Shown here one piece after another: positions 8,390-17,304 of a stretch of DNA of 64,000 bases. The notes under the pieces are model-generated. The model was not told the DNA's origin, ran no database searches, and saw nothing but the letters and a program-made list of their open reading frames with translations. Both the position numbers and the translations under genes were made by a program. Source of the DNA: Tistrella mobilis KA081020-065 (GTDB lineage Bacteria > Pseudomonadota > Alphaproteobacteria > Tistrellales > Tistrellaceae); assembly GCF_000264455.2 (NCBI RefSeq), contig NC_017956.1:2525501-2589500 (forward strand), read 5' to 3'. Within the stretch, counting starts at the first letter, position 1; every line of letters starts with the position of its first letter.

Positions 8390-9151
8390 ATGCCCCGTTT
8401 CAATCACGCCCGCATCGAACGCAGCACCTCGCTGCTGTTCATCCTGACGCTGATGGTCATCTCGATCGGCGGCCTGGTCGAAATCGTGCCGCTGTTCAAG
8501 GTGGAAAGCACGGTCAAGCCGGTCGAAGGGGTCCGCCCCTATACGCCGCTGGAGCAGATGGGTCGCAACATCTACACCCGCGAGGGCTGCTATACCTGCC
8601 ACAGCCAGATGATCCGGCCGTTCCGCGACGAGGTGGAGCGCTACGGCCATTACTCGATCGCGGCCGAAAGCATGTACGACCATCCCTTCCTCTGGGGGTC
8701 GAAGCGCACCGGCCCCGATCTCGCCCGGGTCGGTCTCAAATACTCCAATGAATGGCAGGTGGCGCATCTGGTCGATCCGCGCAGCGTCGTGCCGGTCTCG
8801 ATCATGCCCTCTTACGCCGCTCTGCTGGACCGCGACCTGGACGTCTCGGAGGTCTCGGAACATCTGCGCGCGCTGCGGGCCGTGGGTGTTCCCTACAGCC
8901 AGGAGATGATCGCCCGCGCCGAAGCCGATCTCACCGCCCAGGCAAATGGCACCGATCCGGAAGAGATGCAGCGCCGCTATCCGGGCGCGAAGGTCGGCGA
9001 CTATGACGGCCAGCCCGACCGGATCACCGAAATGGATGCGCTGGTCGCCTATCTGCAGGTGCTGGGCACCATGGTCGACTTCACCGATGTCCGGCTGGAA
9101 AGCGGCATCGGTGCCGGCATCGCCGGCTCGAAAGTGGAGGGCGGACAGTGA
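8390..9151 (+). CDS. ccoO: cbb3-type cytochrome c oxidase subunit II (CcoO), mono-haem cytochrome c
   Basis: 253 aa. One N-terminal anchor helix ([20 protein letters not shown]), then a periplasmic cytochrome domain with the single haem c motif CYTCH in [20 protein letters not shown]. Conserved CcoO blocks [22 protein letters not shown] and SIMPSY follow. It passes electrons from CcoP to CcoN. It starts 17 bp after ccoN, and its stop overlaps the GTG start of ccoQ. Confidence 0.95.
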   Translation: MPRFNHARIERSTSLLFILTLMVISIGGLVEIVPLFKVESTVKPVEGVRPYTPLEQMGRNIYTREGCYTCHSQMIRPFRDEVERYGHYSIAAESMYDHPFLWGSKRTGPDLARVGLKYSNEWQVAHLVDPRSVVPVSIMPSYAALLDRDLDVSEVSEHLRALRAVGVPYSQEMIARAEADLTAQANGTDPEEMQRRYPGAKVGDYDGQPDRITEMDALVAYLQVLGTMVDFTDVRLESGIGAGIAGSKVEGGQ

Positions 9152-9315
9152 TCGATGCGCTGAGTGCCCTTGTCTACAAGTACTGGCTGGTCGCGGCGGT
9201 CGTGCTGTTCGCGCTGATCCTGCTGCGTACCTTCCGGCCTTCATCGCGTGAGCAGATGAAGGCGCATGCCAACATCCCCTTCCTGATCAAGGACGAAGAC
9301 GATGGCCGCGCCTGA
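9148..9315 (+). CDS. ccoQ: cbb3-type oxidase small subunit CcoQ/FixQ
   Basis: 55 aa from a GTG overlapping the ccoO stop (GTGA). One hydrophobic segment, [20 protein letters not shown], is followed by a short hydrophilic tail ending [10 protein letters not shown]. Size, single TM helix and position between ccoO and ccoP are diagnostic for CcoQ, which stabilises the complex. The 3' end overlaps the ccoP ATG by 14 bases. Confidence 0.85.
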   Translation: MIDALSALVYKYWLVAAVVLFALILLRTFRPSSREQMKAHANIPFLIKDEDDGRA

Positions 9316-10171
9316 ACGTGATGATCTGACCGGCCGCTACACCACCGGCCATGAATGGGACGGCATCAAAGAGCTGTCGACCCCGATCCCGGGCTGGTGG
9401 GTCGGCGTCTTCCTGATCTCGATCGCGGTCGCCCTGCTCTACATGGTGCTCTACCCGTCCTTCGCGTCGACCGAGCGCTATTACGAGGGCGCGCTGAAAT
9501 ACAGCAGCACCGAAGAGCTGCGCAAGGAGGTGGTGGCCGCCCGCGCGGCCCAGGCCCCCATGCGCAACGCCCTGGTCGAAACCCCGCTTGAGGAGATCGA
9601 GGCCGACGACGCGCTCCGCCGCTTTGCCACCACCGGCGGCCAGGCGGCCTTCAACGAGAACTGTGCCGCCTGCCATGGCGTGGGTGCCGGCGGCCAGATC
9701 GGCCAGTTCCCGGCCCTGGTCGACGACGACTGGATCTGGGGCGGCAGGATCGCCGACATCCGCCAGACCATCCTCTACGGCATCCGGTCGGCCCATCCCG
9801 ACACACGCCAGTCGCTGATGCCGGTTTTCGGCCAGATCCTGACGCCCGAGCAGATCAGCCAGACGGCCGCCTATGTGAAGGCCCTGTCGGATCCGGCCGC
9901 GGATGCCACGCGCAGCGCCATGCCGGGTGCCCCCCTGTTCGCGGCCAACTGCGCCTCGTGCCACGGGGCCGAGGGCCAGGGCGGCCGTGATTTCGGTGCG
10001 CCACGGCTGAACGACGCGATCTGGCTCTATGGCAGCAGCCAGGAGGCGATCGAGCGGCAGATCGCCAATCCGCGCATGGGCGTGATGCCGGCCTTCGGCG
10101 ACCGGCTGGACGAATCGACCGTGCGGATGATCGCGGTCTATGTCCACACGCTCGGGGGTGGCGAGAAATGA
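9302..10171 (+). CDS. ccoP: cbb3-type oxidase di-haem cytochrome c subunit CcoP
   Basis: 289 aa. The N-terminus has the CcoP signature TGHEWDGIKELSTPIPGWWV and a TM helix (VFLISIAVALLYMVLYPSF). Two haem c motifs follow, CAACH (residues ~121-125) and CASCH (~218-222), each in a cytochrome domain with downstream methionine (SLMPVFG, GVMPAFG). It accepts electrons from soluble cytochrome c. Its stop overlaps the ccoG start by four bases (ATGA). Confidence 0.95.
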   Translation: MAAPERDDLTGRYTTGHEWDGIKELSTPIPGWWVGVFLISIAVALLYMVLYPSFASTERYYEGALKYSSTEELRKEVVAARAAQAPMRNALVETPLEEIEADDALRRFATTGGQAAFNENCAACHGVGAGGQIGQFPALVDDDWIWGGRIADIRQTILYGIRSAHPDTRQSLMPVFGQILTPEQISQTAAYVKALSDPAADATRSAMPGAPLFAANCASCHGAEGQGGRDFGAPRLNDAIWLYGSSQEAIERQIANPRMGVMPAFGDRLDESTVRMIAVYVHTLGGGEK

Positions 10172-11748
10172 CCGCAGGATCCGGCATCACGCATGCATCG
10201 GTGGCCGCCACCGATGCCGCGGCCGCAACGGACCGGCCGGGGCGTGCAGCCCCGGCCGCCCGCCGGCCGCGGCGCAAACCCCATCTGCCCCAGCCGGTGC
10301 GCGGCCATTTCCGCCGCCTGAAGACCCGGCTGACCGTGGTCTTCCTGGGCATTCTGTTCCTGGTGCCGTGGATCCGCTGGGATCGCGGGCCCGGCCTGCC
10401 CGATCAGGCGGTGTTGTTCGACCTGCCCGGCCGGCGGCTGTTCGCCTTCGGCCTGGAACTCTGGCCGCAGGATCTGCCGATCGCGGTGGGGCTGATGGTC
10501 GCCGGCGCCTTCGGCCTGTTCTATGCCACCAGCCTGTCGGGCCGGGTCTGGTGCGGATTTTCCTGCCCGCAGACGGTCTGGACCGACATCTTCGGCGGCG
10601 TGCGCCGGCTGGCGCACCGGATCGCGAAGGGCAACGAAGCCGCGATCGGGCCGCTGACCGGCGCCATGAGCGCCGCCGTCGCCATCCTGACCGGCCTGGG
10701 CTTCGCCCAGTGGTTCGTCGACGCCCCGGGCCTGGCCGGCCGTTTCCTGGGCGGCGGCCTGCCCGGCGCCGTCTATGGCGCGGTCTTCCTGATCGCGCTG
10801 TTCACCTATGTGCTGGGCGCCCATGCGCGAGAGCGGGTCTGCCTGCACATGTGCCCCTGGCCGCGGTTTCAGGCCGCCCTGCTCGACCGCGACAGCCTGG
10901 TCGTGACCTATCGCCGGACCCGCGGCGAGCCGCGCGCCCGCAAGCGGGTGGCGCTGCGTCCCGAGCTGCTGGCGACGCCCTTGCCCGCGCCCGCGACCGA
11001 TACGCCGCAAGCCTTCGCCTTTGCCGCCGACGGATCGGTCGGCCTGGCGCCCGACGCGACCATGGCCGCGACACCGGCCGGCCGCGGCGACTGCATCGAT
11101 TGCGGCCGCTGTGTTCAGGTCTGCCCCACCGGCATCGACATCCGCGACGGGTTGCAGATGGGCTGCATCGGTTGCGGGCTGTGCATCGATGCCTGCGATG
11201 AGGTGATGACGAAGATCGACCGGCCGACCGGGCTGATCCGGTTCGATGCCGAAGAGGCCGACCCGACACCGATGGCCCCGCCGGCCCGCATCGGCTTCTT
11301 CCGGCCCAAGGCGATGATCTTCGGCGGCGCGATGATCGTGGCGCTGGCGGCGGTCAGCTTCGGCGTGGCGAACATCACCGACGTCCAGGTCGATGTCGAG
11401 CCGCAGAACACGCCGCGCTATGTGCTGCTGTCGGATGGCAGCGTGCGTAACGACTACACCGTCCGCCTGTCGCACCGCCTGCCCCGGCTGGATGGGGTGA
11501 CCGCCTCGGTCGAGGGCATGCCCGAGGCGACGCTCCGCTTCACCAGCGGCGACGGTGGCGATGCGGCGGAGATGACGGTGGGTGGCCAGCGCAGCGCCGC
11601 GAACCGGCTGCTGGTGATCCAGCCGCCGCTGCGTGGCGAGGCCCTGCCCCCGGCCGGGCCGCACCCGATCGTGCTGGTCTTCCACGACACGGCGACGGGC
11701 GCGGAACTCGCCCGGGTCGACACCCGCTTCTGGGAGCCGGAGAGATGA
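10168..11748 (+). CDS. ccoG: cbb3 oxidase assembly ferredoxin-like protein CcoG (FixG/RdxA)
   Basis: 526 aa. Contains CGFSCPQTVWTD, the hallmark CcoG motif, in a membrane-embedded N-terminal half, then two ferredoxin clusters: CIDCGRCVQVCPTGIDIRDG and CIGCGLCIDACDEV. The C-terminus is a periplasmic Ig-like FixG domain. CcoG family members are linked to copper delivery/reduction for cbb3 assembly. An unusual ~40-residue Ala/Arg/Pro-rich tail precedes the conserved N-terminus. Translationally coupled to ccoP and ccoH by ATGA overlaps. Confidence 0.94.
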   Translation: MTAGSGITHASVAATDAAAATDRPGRAAPAARRPRRKPHLPQPVRGHFRRLKTRLTVVFLGILFLVPWIRWDRGPGLPDQAVLFDLPGRRLFAFGLELWPQDLPIAVGLMVAGAFGLFYATSLSGRVWCGFSCPQTVWTDIFGGVRRLAHRIAKGNEAAIGPLTGAMSAAVAILTGLGFAQWFVDAPGLAGRFLGGGLPGAVYGAVFLIALFTYVLGAHARERVCLHMCPWPRFQAALLDRDSLVVTYRRTRGEPRARKRVALRPELLATPLPAPATDTPQAFAFAADGSVGLAPDATMAATPAGRGDCIDCGRCVQVCPTGIDIRDGLQMGCIGCGLCIDACDEVMTKIDRPTGLIRFDAEEADPTPMAPPARIGFFRPKAMIFGGAMIVALAAVSFGVANITDVQVDVEPQNTPRYVLLSDGSVRNDYTVRLSHRLPRLDGVTASVEGMPEATLRFTSGDGGDAAEMTVGGQRSAANRLLVIQPPLRGEALPPAGPHPIVLVFHDTATGAELARVDTRFWEPER

Positions 11749-12278
11749 CGTCCCCCCGCCACGGCTCACGACGGTACACCGTCCCCTCGGACCCGCCGCC
11801 CCGGCCGTCGGATCGCTGGATCCCGCGGGCGATCGTGGGCTTCTTCCTGGTGCTGGGTTCGGTCCAGGCCGGTTTCGTGACGCTGGCCTATGACAGCTTC
11901 ACCGGCCTGGTCACCGAAGATCCCTATGCCACCGGCATCGAATACGACCGGGTGCTGAAAGAGCGCGAGACCGAAGCCGCCCTCGGCTGGCAGGTGGATG
12001 CCGTCTTCGAGCCGGGCGATGCCCCCCGCACCGGCCGGCTGGTGGTCCAGGTGACCGATGCCGGCGGGCAGCCGCTCGATGATGTGGTCGTCCAGGGCGA
12101 GGCGGAGCATACCGGCCGGATCCCGCAGCTCCTGCCCGTCAGCTTCACCCCCGCCGGGTCCGACAGGCTGGTCGGCACGCTCGACTTCCCCAATGGCGGC
12201 AACTGGTTCATCCGCCTGAAGGTCACGCAGGGGGATGAGGGGGTGCGACGTCTCGTCGAATTGCCGGTGATCCGCTGA
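11745..12278 (+). CDS. ccoH: FixH/CcoH family protein
   Basis: 177 aa. One TM helix near residues 25-45 (IVGFFLVLGSVQAGFVTLAY), then a periplasmic domain with the FixH pattern YDRVLKERETEAALGWQVD and a C-terminal GGNWFIRLKVTQGDE strand. CcoH is an assembly/stability factor for the cbb3 complex. It overlaps ccoG by four bases. After its stop lies a C/T-rich tandem repeat rather than ccoI, the usual copper ATPase gene. Confidence 0.88.
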   Translation: MTSPRHGSRRYTVPSDPPPRPSDRWIPRAIVGFFLVLGSVQAGFVTLAYDSFTGLVTEDPYATGIEYDRVLKERETEAALGWQVDAVFEPGDAPRTGRLVVQVTDAGGQPLDDVVVQGEAEHTGRIPQLLPVSFTPAGSDRLVGTLDFPNGGNWFIRLKVTQGDEGVRRLVELPVIR

Positions 12279-12286
12279 CCGGCTAT

Positions 12287-12338
12287 CTCTCCCCTTGCCC
12301 GCTTCTGCTCTCCCCTTGCCCGCTTCTCTCTCCCCTTG
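12287..12338 (+). repeat. Short tandem repeat (2.5 copies of a ~21-bp unit)
   Basis: CTCTCCCCTTGCCCGCTTCTG at 12287-12307 is repeated with one base missing at 12308-12327 and half-repeated at 12328-12338. It lies in the 104-bp gap between ccoH and the next gene, is pyrimidine-rich on the plus strand, and is non-coding. Confidence 0.8.
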
Positions 12339-12382
12339 ATCGTCGAACCGATCGACGTCCGACATCTTCCGGAGTTTCTGCC

Positions 12383-13039
12383 ATGTCCATGACGACCTCT
12401 CCTGCCGGCGGCATCTCGGGTGGCCGACCGGCCGTGTGGCCCCTGATCGTCGCCATCATCGCCGCCGCGGCGATCGGCGGCATGGTCGCCGGAGCCGAAG
12501 TGGCCGTCGTTGCCGGGCTGGGCGCCCTGATCGTGTCGCTGCTGCCGCGGATCATCATGATCGCCGGCCGCGGCGGTCTCGGTGCCTTCGCGATTGCCGG
12601 GCGCGCGATGTACACCGCGGGCCGGATCGGCGGCATCGCCATCGCCCTACCCGGCCTGTTCGTCACCAGCCTGGTCTGGCTGATCATCGGCCTGCCGGCG
12701 GCGCTGGCCCGCGCGGCCCATGCCCGGGCCGGCACCACCGGCGTCCAGCCCGCCCCCCTGCCGACCCTGCCGGATCTTGCTGTTGCGGGCCGGATGGGCC
12801 GCCGGGCGAAGACCGGTGCCGTCAGCTTCCTGAAGGGCATGGTCTCGGAGCGCGGCCTGCCGCTGCTGCTCGCCAATCTTCTGCTGGCGCTGGTGATCGG
12901 CTGCGTGCTGCTGGGCATGGGCGTGGCGCTCTACGCCGCCCTGATCGCGGTGCCGGTGATGATCGCCACCATGATGCTGGTCGCGGTCGACGGCAGCGAC
13001 GAACCCGAGGTGCCGTCCTCCGCCGACGCCCAGCACTGA
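12383..13039 (+). CDS. Hypothetical multi-pass membrane protein in the cco cluster
   Basis: 218 aa, not recognised. The start at 12383 is followed closely by MSMTTSPAGG, so either ATG could be used. About five hydrophobic stretches: residues ~18-36, ~38-58, ~66-92, ~95-115, and a pair at ~155-200. Between them lies a Pro/Leu/Arg-rich loop. The C-terminus is acidic and polar. No cysteines or histidine clusters suggest metal binding. Codon use is host-like. Position between ccoH and a SafE/UreH-like gene suggests a link to the oxidase, but no function can be assigned. Confidence 0.7.
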   Translation: MSMTTSPAGGISGGRPAVWPLIVAIIAAAAIGGMVAGAEVAVVAGLGALIVSLLPRIIMIAGRGGLGAFAIAGRAMYTAGRIGGIAIALPGLFVTSLVWLIIGLPAALARAAHARAGTTGVQPAPLPTLPDLAVAGRMGRRAKTGAVSFLKGMVSERGLPLLLANLLLALVIGCVLLGMGVALYAALIAVPVMIATMMLVAVDGSDEPEVPSSADAQH

Positions 13040-13068
13040 CCCCGCCCGCCCCCGCGGAGAGCCCTATC

Positions 13069-13785
13069 ATGGCGGTGTCCGAACTCACCTTTGCCGGCGG
13101 CGCCCTGATGGGTTTCGCCGGCAGTCTGCATTGCGCGGGCATGTGCGGCAGCATCGCCGCCGGGCTGATGTTCTCTTTCGACGGCGAGGGCGGCACGCGC
13201 GGCCGCATCAAGGCGCTGGCTGCCGCCCATGCCGGCCGGGTGCTGGCCTATGCCACCGCCGGTCTGGTGGTGGGGGCGATCGGCACCTCGGTCTATGCCG
13301 GCCTCGACCGTGCCGGCGGCTATGAAATCGCCCGGCTGATCGGTGCCGCCACCCTGGTCTGGGTCGGTCTGTCGGTGGCCGGGCTGGTGCCCTCCCTCGC
13401 CCGCCTCGATCGCCTGGCCATGCCGCTCACCGCCGGCATCGCCCGGGTGCTGCGCCCGGCCGGCATAGGCGGCGGTATCGCGGCCGGCCCCGGCGGGGCC
13501 TTCGTCTCAGGCGTCGCCTGGGGCTGCGTGCCCTGCGGCATGGTCTATGGTGCGCTGTTCTACGCCATGATGACCGGCAGCCCCGAAGGCGGGCTTTCGG
13601 TGATGGCGGGGTTCGGCCTCGGCACCGTGCCGGCCGTCGCCGCCACGGCCCTTGGCTTTGCCGGGCTGCGCCGCTCCGCCGCCCTGCCCGGCCTGCGTAC
13701 GGCCGCGGGCCTCGCCATCGCCGCGCTGGGCCTGCTCTCGGCCGCCATCCCCTCGGTCGGCGCCGCGGTGCTCTGCCTGCCGTAA
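13069..13785 (+). CDS. Sulfite exporter TauE/SafE / UreH-like transmembrane protein
   Basis: 238 aa, about six TM segments. It carries MGFAGSLHCAGMCGSIAAGL near the N-terminus and GVAWGCVPCGMVYGALFYAM in the second half, the paired cysteine motifs of the UreH/cytochrome c biogenesis-type membrane domain found near cbb3 operons. Members are suspected of copper or haem-thiol handling; that role is inference here. ATG at 13069 is preceded by GCGGAGAG. The gene ends before a strong bidirectional hairpin. Confidence 0.8.
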   Translation: MAVSELTFAGGALMGFAGSLHCAGMCGSIAAGLMFSFDGEGGTRGRIKALAAAHAGRVLAYATAGLVVGAIGTSVYAGLDRAGGYEIARLIGAATLVWVGLSVAGLVPSLARLDRLAMPLTAGIARVLRPAGIGGGIAAGPGGAFVSGVAWGCVPCGMVYGALFYAMMTGSPEGGLSVMAGFGLGTVPAVAATALGFAGLRRSAALPGLRTAAGLAIAALGLLSAAIPSVGAAVLCLP

Positions 13786-13810
13786 CCGCCGCCGGCTCCG
13801 TCACTGCAAA

Positions 13811-13848
13811 ACAAGACACCCCGCCGGTCGCCCGGCGGGGTGTCTTGT
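13811..13848. terminator. Bidirectional terminator between the cco cluster and rpsD
   Basis: A perfect 17-bp stem, ACAAGACACCCCGCCGG (13811-13827) with its complement at 13832-13848, closed by a TCGC loop. On the minus strand it is followed by TTTTG, fitting termination of convergent rpsD; on the plus strand it follows the SafE-like gene. Confidence 0.85.
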
Positions 13849-13891
13849 ATCTGGTGCCTGAGAACCCGAAAGCTCTCCGGACCCGGCAGGA

Positions 13892-14506
13892 TCAGCGCGA
13901 GTAGTACTCGATGATCTGCTTCGGATCCATCTGGACCGGATAGGGAACTTCGGCCAGCTGCGGCATGCGATTATAGGTCGCGGTCAGCTTGTCGAAGTCG
14001 ACGTCGATGTACTCCGGCACTTCACGCTCGCGGCGCTGGGTAGCCTCGAGCACGAAGGTGAGCTGACGCGACTTCTCGCGCACGCTCACGACGTCACCCG
14101 GCTTCAGGCGGTAGGAGGGGATGGTCACGCGGCGGCCGTTGACCGCGACATGGCCATGATTGATGAACTGACGCGCGGCGAAGACCGTCGCGACGAAGTT
14201 CGCACGATAGACGACGGCGTCGAGACGGCTTTCGAGCAGACCGATCAGGTTCTCGGTCGACTCACCCTTGCGACGGGTGGCCTCGTCGACGACGCGACGG
14301 AACTGCTTCTCGGTCAGGTTGCCGTAGTAACCCTTCAGCTGCTGCTTGGCAGCGAGCTGCAGACCGTAGTCGGAAGGCTTGCGGCGACGCTGACCGTGCT
14401 GGCCGGGGCCATACGAACGTGCATTCACCGGGCTCTTGGCCGTGCCCCAGAGATTCACGCCGAGCCGCCGGCTGATCTTGTGCTTGGCCTGGATACGCTT
14501 GGTCAT
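13892..14506 (-). CDS. rpsD: 30S ribosomal protein S4
   Basis: 204 aa from the ATG at 14506. N-terminus [39 protein letters not shown], and the S4 RNA-binding domain [22 protein letters not shown] with [22 protein letters not shown]. It binds 16S rRNA early in small-subunit assembly. Monocistronic here: its promoter overlaps the end of the upstream ABC ATPase gene and it ends at a strong hairpin. Confidence 0.97.
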   Translation of the reverse strand: MTKRIQAKHKISRRLGVNLWGTAKSPVNARSYGPGQHGQRRRKPSDYGLQLAAKQQLKGYYGNLTEKQFRRVVDEATRRKGESTENLIGLLESRLDAVVYRANFVATVFAARQFINHGHVAVNGRRVTIPSYRLKPGDVVSVREKSRQLTFVLEATQRREREVPEYIDVDFDKLTATYNRMPQLAEVPYPVQMDPKQIIEYYSR

Positions 14507-14557
14507 TTGAGAGCGAACCGTTCGGTAACGGGGTAGACCGCAGTAGAGGATCGGCAC

Positions 14558-14586
14558 TGAATACAGGCGCTCCCCCCGGATGTCAA
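14558..14586 (-). promoter_or_regulatory. Predicted rpsD promoter
   Basis: On the minus strand TTGACA (14586-14581), a 17-bp spacer and TATTCA (14563-14558) form a near-consensus promoter about 50 bp before the rpsD ATG. The -35 box overlaps the last codons of the btuD-like gene. Confidence 0.7.
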
Positions 14587-15374
14587 AGAGAATCGCCCGG
14601 ATTTCCGCGGGTTTCGGGCCCGGCACGCACGGCCACCGGCCAGGCACCCGCAGCGACCGGCGCCGGGATCGGCCGGATGCCGAAAGCGGCCTCGATCGCC
14701 CCGTTCTGCAGCACCGCCTGGGACGTGTCCAGCGCCAGCAGCCGCCCCTTCGCCAGCACCGCCACCCGGTCGGCATGGGCCAGGGCCAGCCCCAGATCAT
14801 GCAGCACCACGACCACGGTCATGGCGCCGCGCAGCCCCTCGAACAGCTGCATCAATGACAGAGCGTGACCAATGTCGAGCGCCGCCGCCGGCTCGTCGGC
14901 AAGCAGGGCACCGGCCGGCGCGGCCAGTGCCCAGGCGACCGCCGCTCGCGCCCGCTCACCACCCGAGAGATCATCCAGCCGCCGGTCCAGCAGCTCCCCC
15001 AGATCGAGGGCGGGATCCGGCGCCGCCGGGCGCCCGGCCTGCCACCACCCTGCCCCGCGCGCAGCCCCCAGCCGGACCAGATCGCGCACCGTCAGGTTCC
15101 AGTGGCTGCGGAAGCCCTGGGGCAGATGGGCGATCCTGGCCGCCACGCCCCGCCGGCCGAGCCCGGCCACCGGCCGCCCGTCGATCAGCGCCCGGCCGGC
15201 ATCGGGTATGAGCGCGCCGGTGAGCGTGCGCAGCGCCGTGGTCTTGCCCGAGCCGTTCGGCCCGACCAGAGCCAGCAGTTCCCCCGGCCGGACATCGAAC
15301 GACAGATCATCCAGCACCACCCGCCCGCCCAGGCGGAGCGTCACATGGTCGAGGGCGAGGCCCGCCGCACTCAT
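14583..15374 (-). CDS. btuD: Vitamin B12 ABC transporter ATP-binding protein (BtuD-like)
   Basis: 263 aa ABC ATPase of the siderophore/haem/B12 class. Walker [19 protein letters not shown]-loop [14 protein letters not shown], signature [14 protein letters not shown], Walker [14 protein letters not shown], and switch histidine [18 protein letters not shown]. It overlaps the permease gene by four bases. Cobalamin as substrate is inferred from the riboswitch heading the operon. Last gene of the B12 operon. Confidence 0.88.
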   Translation of the reverse strand: MSAAGLALDHVTLRLGGRVVLDDLSFDVRPGELLALVGPNGSGKTTALRTLTGALIPDAGRALIDGRPVAGLGRRGVAARIAHLPQGFRSHWNLTVRDLVRLGAARGAGWWQAGRPAAPDPALDLGELLDRRLDDLSGGERARAAVAWALAAPAGALLADEPAAALDIGHALSLMQLFEGLRGAMTVVVVLHDLGLALAHADRVAVLAKGRLLALDTSQAVLQNGAIEAAFGIRPIPAPVAAGAWPVAVRAGPETRGNPGDSL

Positions 15375-16366
15375 CGCACACCTCCGCGTGCCCGGCCAAG
15401 CAGCAGCAGAAAGACCGGAGCCCCGGCCAGCGCCGTCAACAGACCGAGCGGCAGATCGGCCGGCGGCAGCAGGGATCGGGCGAGGCCGTCGAAGATCGCG
15501 ACCAGCGCCCCCCCGGCAAGGGCGGAGGCCGGCAGCAGCAGATGATGCGTGGGGCCGACCAGGCGGCGGGCCAGATGCGGCACCATCAGCCCCACGAACC
15601 CCACCAGCCCGCCCCAGCCCACCGCGATCGCGGTGATGGCGGCGCCGGCAAGCACGGCAAGCTCGGTGAAGCGGCGGACATTCAGGCCCATGGCACCGGC
15701 CGCCTCGTCACCCAGCCCCAGCCGGTCGAGGCCGGGGGCGAGCACGAGGGCGAGGATCAGGGCGCCGAGCGTCGCCAGCCAGAGCAGGCCGAGCCCTGCC
15801 ATGTCGGGCGTGTGGATGCCGCCCATGGTCCAGCTCATCACCACCTGCAGATTGACCGTGTCGTCGGAAAGCGCCAGCAGCATCAGCCCGCGCACCGCAC
15901 CGAGTGCGGCCGCAACCGCCACGCCGGCCAGCAGCACGCCGGTGACGTCGGCGATGCCGGCGGCGCGTGCGGCCGCGATCACCACCCAGGTGGCCCCCCA
16001 GGCGCCGGCGATGGCCAGCACCGGCAGCGCCAGACCGGGCGCCACCGGCAGCGGCACCAGGAGCGCGATCGCGGCACCGACGGCGGCACCGGGGGCCGTG
16101 CCCAGAAGCCAGGGCTCCGCCAGCGGGTTGCGGAACACGCCCTGAAAGATCGCCCCCGCCAGCCCCAGACAGGCCCCGACCGCCACTGCCGCCAGCACCC
16201 GCGGCAGCCGCCAGGCCAGCAGCAGCCGGGTGAAGGGGCTGTCCTCGCCACGCAGCAGCGCCGCCAGATCGGCGATCCGCGCCGGCTCGGTCCCCAGCCA
16301 GAGCCCCGCCAGGATCGCGACCAGCAGCAAGGCGATCAGGGCAGCGAAGGCCCTCTGCGTCGTCAT
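15371..16366 (-). CDS. btuC: Vitamin B12 ABC transporter permease (BtuC-like, FecCD family)
   Basis: 331 aa, about ten TM helices. FecCD family features: LAWRLPRVLAAVAVGACLGLAGAIFQGVFRNPLAEPWLLG near the N-terminus, LLAGVAVAAALGAVRGLML mid-protein, and WGGLVGFVGLMVPHLARRLVGPTHH toward the end. It forms the inner-membrane channel with BtuD. Starts in a four-base overlap with btuF. Confidence 0.9.
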   Translation of the reverse strand: MTTQRAFAALIALLLVAILAGLWLGTEPARIADLAALLRGEDSPFTRLLLAWRLPRVLAAVAVGACLGLAGAIFQGVFRNPLAEPWLLGTAPGAAVGAAIALLVPLPVAPGLALPVLAIAGAWGATWVVIAAARAAGIADVTGVLLAGVAVAAALGAVRGLMLLALSDDTVNLQVVMSWTMGGIHTPDMAGLGLLWLATLGALILALVLAPGLDRLGLGDEAAGAMGLNVRRFTELAVLAGAAITAIAVGWGGLVGFVGLMVPHLARRLVGPTHHLLLPASALAGGALVAIFDGLARSLLPPADLPLGLLTALAGAPVFLLLLGRARGGVR

Positions 16367-17304
16367 TTATCACCCTCCGCAGGCATGAGACAGGCGCCGC
16401 CTGCGGCAAAGGCATCGGGATGAAGCAGCCGGGCCAGCATCTCCGCCCCCTCCACCACCCGTGGCCCCGGGATCAGCAGCAGCGCGCGGGTGACCGCGTC
16501 GACCCGGCCGGCGCGCACCGCGCGGATTCCGTCCCAGCCCGGCCGCTGCATCAGGGCCGGCACCCGCTCGGGCGGGCCCGCGATCAGGATCCTGTCGGGG
16601 TCGGCCCGCCCGACCGCCTCTCCCGACACCCGCCCCAGCCGGTCGCGGCCTGCGAAGACGCTGACACCGCCCGCCGCGCGCAGGATGTCGCCGGTATAGG
16701 TGGCGTCGCGGATGGTGAAGGCGGCGCCACGCTCGTCACTGCCGGTCTCCATATAGACCGGCACGGGTGGCCGCCCCTTCAGGCATGCGCCGAGATGCGC
16801 GATCCGGGCGCCCATGGCGTCGGCGACCGCGGCCGCGGCCGCCTCACGCCCGGTGGCGTGTCCCAGCAGCCGGATATTGGCCAGGATGTCGTCCAGCCGG
16901 TCATGGGTCAGCACCAGCGCCGGAATGCCGATCCGGCCCAACGGATCGACCAGCCCTGCCGCGGCCTGGCGCGCCGGGGTCATCACCACCAGATCGGCAT
17001 CGAGCCGCGCGATCGCCTCCACCGAAAATCCCAGCCGGCCGCCGATGCGGGCGGTGCGGGCGACCAGATCCGGCGGCCAGCGCGTCCAGGCCTCGATCGC
17101 CACGATGTCGGGCCCGGCGCCGATCGCAGCCAGCATTTCGACATTGCTGGAGAAGATCGCGACGATCCGGCGTGGCGGCGCCGGAATCGTCACGGCGCGG
17201 CCGAGCGCATCGGTCACCTGTCGCGGCCAGCCCTCTTCCGCCGCCGCAGGAAGCGCGGCGATGCAGGTGAACAGGATCAGCAGAAGACCGAATACCCGCG
17301 CCAT
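16363..17304 (-). CDS. btuF: Cobalamin periplasmic binding protein (BtuF-like)
   Basis: 313 aa with a signal peptide (MARVFGLLLILFTCIAALPAAA). Type III periplasmic-binding-protein pattern: VTDALGRAVTIPAPPRRIVAIF at the start of the mature protein, EAIARLDADLVVMTPA, and a C-terminal VRAGRVDAVTRALLLIPGPRVVEG. It hands substrate to BtuCD. The start overlaps the btuB stop (TGATG). Iron-chelate binding proteins look similar, but the B12 riboswitch favours cobalamin. Confidence 0.87.
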   Translation of the reverse strand: MARVFGLLLILFTCIAALPAAAEEGWPRQVTDALGRAVTIPAPPRRIVAIFSSNVEMLAAIGAGPDIVAIEAWTRWPPDLVARTARIGGRLGFSVEAIARLDADLVVMTPARQAAAGLVDPLGRIGIPALVLTHDRLDDILANIRLLGHATGREAAAAAVADAMGARIAHLGACLKGRPPVPVYMETGSDERGAAFTIRDATYTGDILRAAGGVSVFAGRDRLGRVSGEAVGRADPDRILIAGPPERVPALMQRPGWDGIRAVRAGRVDAVTRALLLIPGPRVVEGAEMLARLLHPDAFAAGGACLMPAEGDK

